Positions 6,886 through 8,452 of a DNA stretch of 8,452 bases are shown here, in pieces. Position numbers and translations under genes: made by a program. This stretch comes from JBLHRE01 sp047625765. GTDB lineage: Bacteria > Bacteroidota > Bacteroidia > Flavobacteriales > JBLHRE01. Within the stretch, counting starts at the first letter, position 1, and the number at the start of each line of letters is the position of its first letter. The notes under the pieces were generated by a model. The model had not been told where the DNA came from, did no database searches, and saw only the letters and a program-made list of their open reading frames with translations. The DNA lies in assembly GCA_047625765.1 (NCBI GenBank), contig JBLHRE010000077.1, forward strand, positions 1 to 8,452, given 5' to 3'.

Positions 6886-8025
6886 TTATAATTTATCCAA
6901 ATTTTCGATATCAACCATCGTTACCCATTTTTTCATTTTCTTTTGAATAATCTTAAAATGATGTTCCTCGTCTGGCGAAACAAAAGTAATTGCTTCCCCC
7001 TTAGATTCGGCTCTACCTGTTCTTCCTATTCTATGCACAAAATCCTTTGGAGACCTTGGCAACTCATAGTTAACGACAAAAGGAAGGAATTCGATATCGA
7101 TACCTCTAGAAAGTAAATCGGTGGTAACCAAAACCGTTAAGTTTCCTTCTTTGAATTCGCTCAATGCTAATTTACGAGCACCTTGCGATTTCTTACTGTG
7201 AATAGCCTGAGCTAAAATTCCATTTTTTCTAAGCTTATCAGCAACATTATCGGCCTTATAGGTAGATGATGTAAATACCAATACTTGATTCCATTTATTT
7301 GTTTGGATGAGGTGTCTTAATAAAGGTCCTTTCTTTTCGTCTTCCACCAAATAACCTGTTTGTTGAATAAGGTCCAAAGGATCTTCTTCTGGCTCTTCTA
7401 TTTTTATGGTTACTGGATTTTTAAGCAAAACACGCTCTATGCTGCTTAAGTCATCGCTTAGAGTTGCAGAGAAAAGTAAATTTTGACGTTGCTTTGGCAA
7501 CATCGAAAAAATACGGTTCATCTCTTCCTTAAAACCTAGGTTTAGCATTTTGTCGGCCTCATCCAATACCAAGGTTTCTAGCATGTGCAAACTCATGGCC
7601 TTGGCATCAATCAATTCTAACAATCTACCCGGAGTAGCAATAAGAATATGTGTACCAAAAAGCGATTTCATTTGAGGATTGATAGAAACACCACCATAAA
7701 CTGCCATGGATTTAGGGCCGCTAGATAATTCTCTTGTCAAGCCAAAAACTACTTCTTGTACCTGTACAGCCAATTCTCTTGTTGGAACCAATATCAAAGC
7801 GCGAATGTTTCTGCTTTTTTCCATTATGCCATTATCCAACTGTTGAATAATAGGTAAGGAGTAAGCCGCTGTTTTACCTGAGCCTGTTTTGGCAATACCC
7901 AATAAGTCATTTCCTTTCAAAATAGTAGGAATAGCTTGTTCTTGAATAGGGTATGGTTTTGTTAACCCCTGTTTGGTAAGGATGTTTTGTAATGCTGATG
8001 AAAGACCTAATGACTTAAAAGACAT
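6886..8025 (-). CDS. DEAD-box ATP-dependent RNA helicase (RhlE-like, compact)
   Basis: The 379-residue protein is essentially the two RecA-like domains of a DEAD-box helicase, which unwinds or remodels RNA with ATP in the cytoplasm, commonly in ribosome assembly, mRNA decay or cold adaptation. The motifs appear in order: Q motif (FKSLGL to PIQEQA, 3-31), motif I AKTGSGKT (45-52), PTRELA (81-86), TPGR (131-134), DEAD (155-158), SAT (186-188), VFTSS (250-254), TTDLLSRGID (301-310) and HRIGRTGR (331-338). All catalytic residues are present. The sequence ends about 40 residues after motif VI, so it lacks the long basic or RNA-binding tail found in many RhlE, CsdA or DbpA proteins. This resembles RhlE-like helicases, but the subfamily is not certain. 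The ATG at 8023-8025 opens directly into the Q-motif region. The gene follows the upstream gene by 20 bases and precedes the glycosidase by 6. Confidence 0.96.
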   Translation of the reverse strand: MSFKSLGLSSALQNILTKQGLTKPYPIQEQAIPTILKGNDLLGIAKTGSGKTAAYSLPIIQQLDNGIMEKSRNIRALILVPTRELAVQVQEVVFGLTRELSSGPKSMAVYGGVSINPQMKSLFGTHILIATPGRLLELIDAKAMSLHMLETLVLDEADKMLNLGFKEEMNRIFSMLPKQRQNLLFSATLSDDLSSIERVLLKNPVTIKIEEPEEDPLDLIQQTGYLVEDEKKGPLLRHLIQTNKWNQVLVFTSSTYKADNVADKLRKNGILAQAIHSKKSQGARKLALSEFKEGNLTVLVTTDLLSRGIDIEFLPFVVNYELPRSPKDFVHRIGRTGRAESKGEAITFVSPDEEHHFKIIQKKMKKWVTMVDIENLDKL

Positions 8026-8045
8026 ATGCTTGCTATTTTATTTTC

Positions 8046-8452
8046 TTAAAGAACCAGAAGTCCTTCTTGTTTTAATTGTTGTAATGCTTTAGAATTCCAG
8101 AACAGTTCGAAGTTTGGAAACAGGTTTTCGTAATCTGCTTGTAATTCTGAAAGTGTTGTTGCTTTTGGATTGGCTAAATCCAGCGACATTAAAGTTTTGC
8201 TTAACCATTCACCTTCACCTTTCGGGAATTTTAATTCTAGTTGATTGTCTCTAGAATGTATGGTCAAATGTGCATTCTCAAATTCCTGTCCCTTCTTTTT
8301 CTTAATTCTGATATTCAATTTAGGTTCTGCTCCTAACCAATACACCTTTGCGCTTGACTTAATTTTAGGTAAAGCCTCATTGCTTAAAGTATTTGAAATG
8401 AAATCTGCTGGCATTTTTGTTTTCGGAATCTTAGTTTCGAACCAATCTTGCA
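8046..8452 (-). CDS. C-terminal part of an unrecognised protein (cut by window edge)
   Basis: The frame ends at a stop at 8046-8048 and is open to the right edge. The ATG at 8412-8414 gives 122 residues, but 12 more sense codons precede it (reading QDWFETKIPKTK) and look like real protein, so this is more likely the tail of a longer protein. I do not recognise the family. The visible part has a segment with VYWLG and a basic run (IRIKKKK), a beta-rich stretch around IHSRDNQLELKFP, and a mixed helical end, WLSKTL to LKQEGLLVL, whose layout recalls the small winged-helix tails that close some cupin/JmjC and other enzymes. That resemblance is weak and is not offered as a function. No signal peptide, membrane segment or catalytic motif is visible in this part. 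It lies 20 bases upstream of the helicase gene and probably shares its transcript. Confidence 0.75.
   Translation of the reverse strand, partial: QDWFETKIPKTKMPADFISNTLSNEALPKIKSSAKVYWLGAEPKLNIRIKKKKGQEFENAHLTIHSRDNQLELKFPKGEGEWLSKTLMSLDLANPKATTLSELQADYENLFPNFELFWNSKALQQLKQEGLLVL

Noticed and set aside
6886..6888. Helicase and glycosidase as a single gene broken by a nonsense mutation
   Set aside because: The helicase ends at a usual point after motif VI, and the next codons begin a separate signal peptide with lipobox and a complete glycosidase. They are two normal genes in the same frame.

Overview
The window looks like chromosomal DNA of a Bacteroidota bacterium, probably Flavobacteriia or a near relative. 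It is AT-rich, its start codons lack clear Shine-Dalgarno sequences, and one lipoprotein carries an acidic CKDDD motif just after the lipobox cysteine, typical of surface lipoproteins in this phylum. A 2-oxoacid dehydrogenase E1 with fused alpha and beta halves and LTA-synthase-type sulfatases in a diderm also fit. The call rests on these features, not on a marker gene.

Layout. Positions 1-2803 hold two tandem minus-strand genes for membrane-anchored LTA synthase/MdoB-family sulfatases (alkaline phosphatase superfamily). The upstream copy (878-2803) is complete. The downstream copy (867 to 1) runs off the left edge and is cut just after its first metal-binding motif. A 166-base divergent intergenic region separates the pair from a plus-strand gene (2970-4952) for a fused E1 alpha/beta subunit of a 2-oxoacid dehydrogenase complex. 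A strong symmetric hairpin (4973-5008) lies between this gene and the convergent minus-strand cluster and should terminate both.

The right half is a close-packed minus-strand cluster, transcribed from the right edge to 5035: an unrecognised protein cut by the right edge (8452-8046), a compact DEAD-box RNA helicase (8025-6886), a probable GH113-type glycoside hydrolase lipoprotein (6879-5860), and a probable surface lipoprotein of unknown function (5835-5035). Gaps are 20, 6 and 24 bases, so co-transcription is likely, although the products have no obvious common pathway.

No RNA genes, mobile elements, CRISPR arrays or phage genes were seen, and no stretch over 300 bases lacks a gene. The window appears to be mostly ordinary. 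The points most worth following are the paired sulfatases with a serine at the nucleophile position, the helicase/glycosidase junction with its GTG start, and the two proteins of unknown function.
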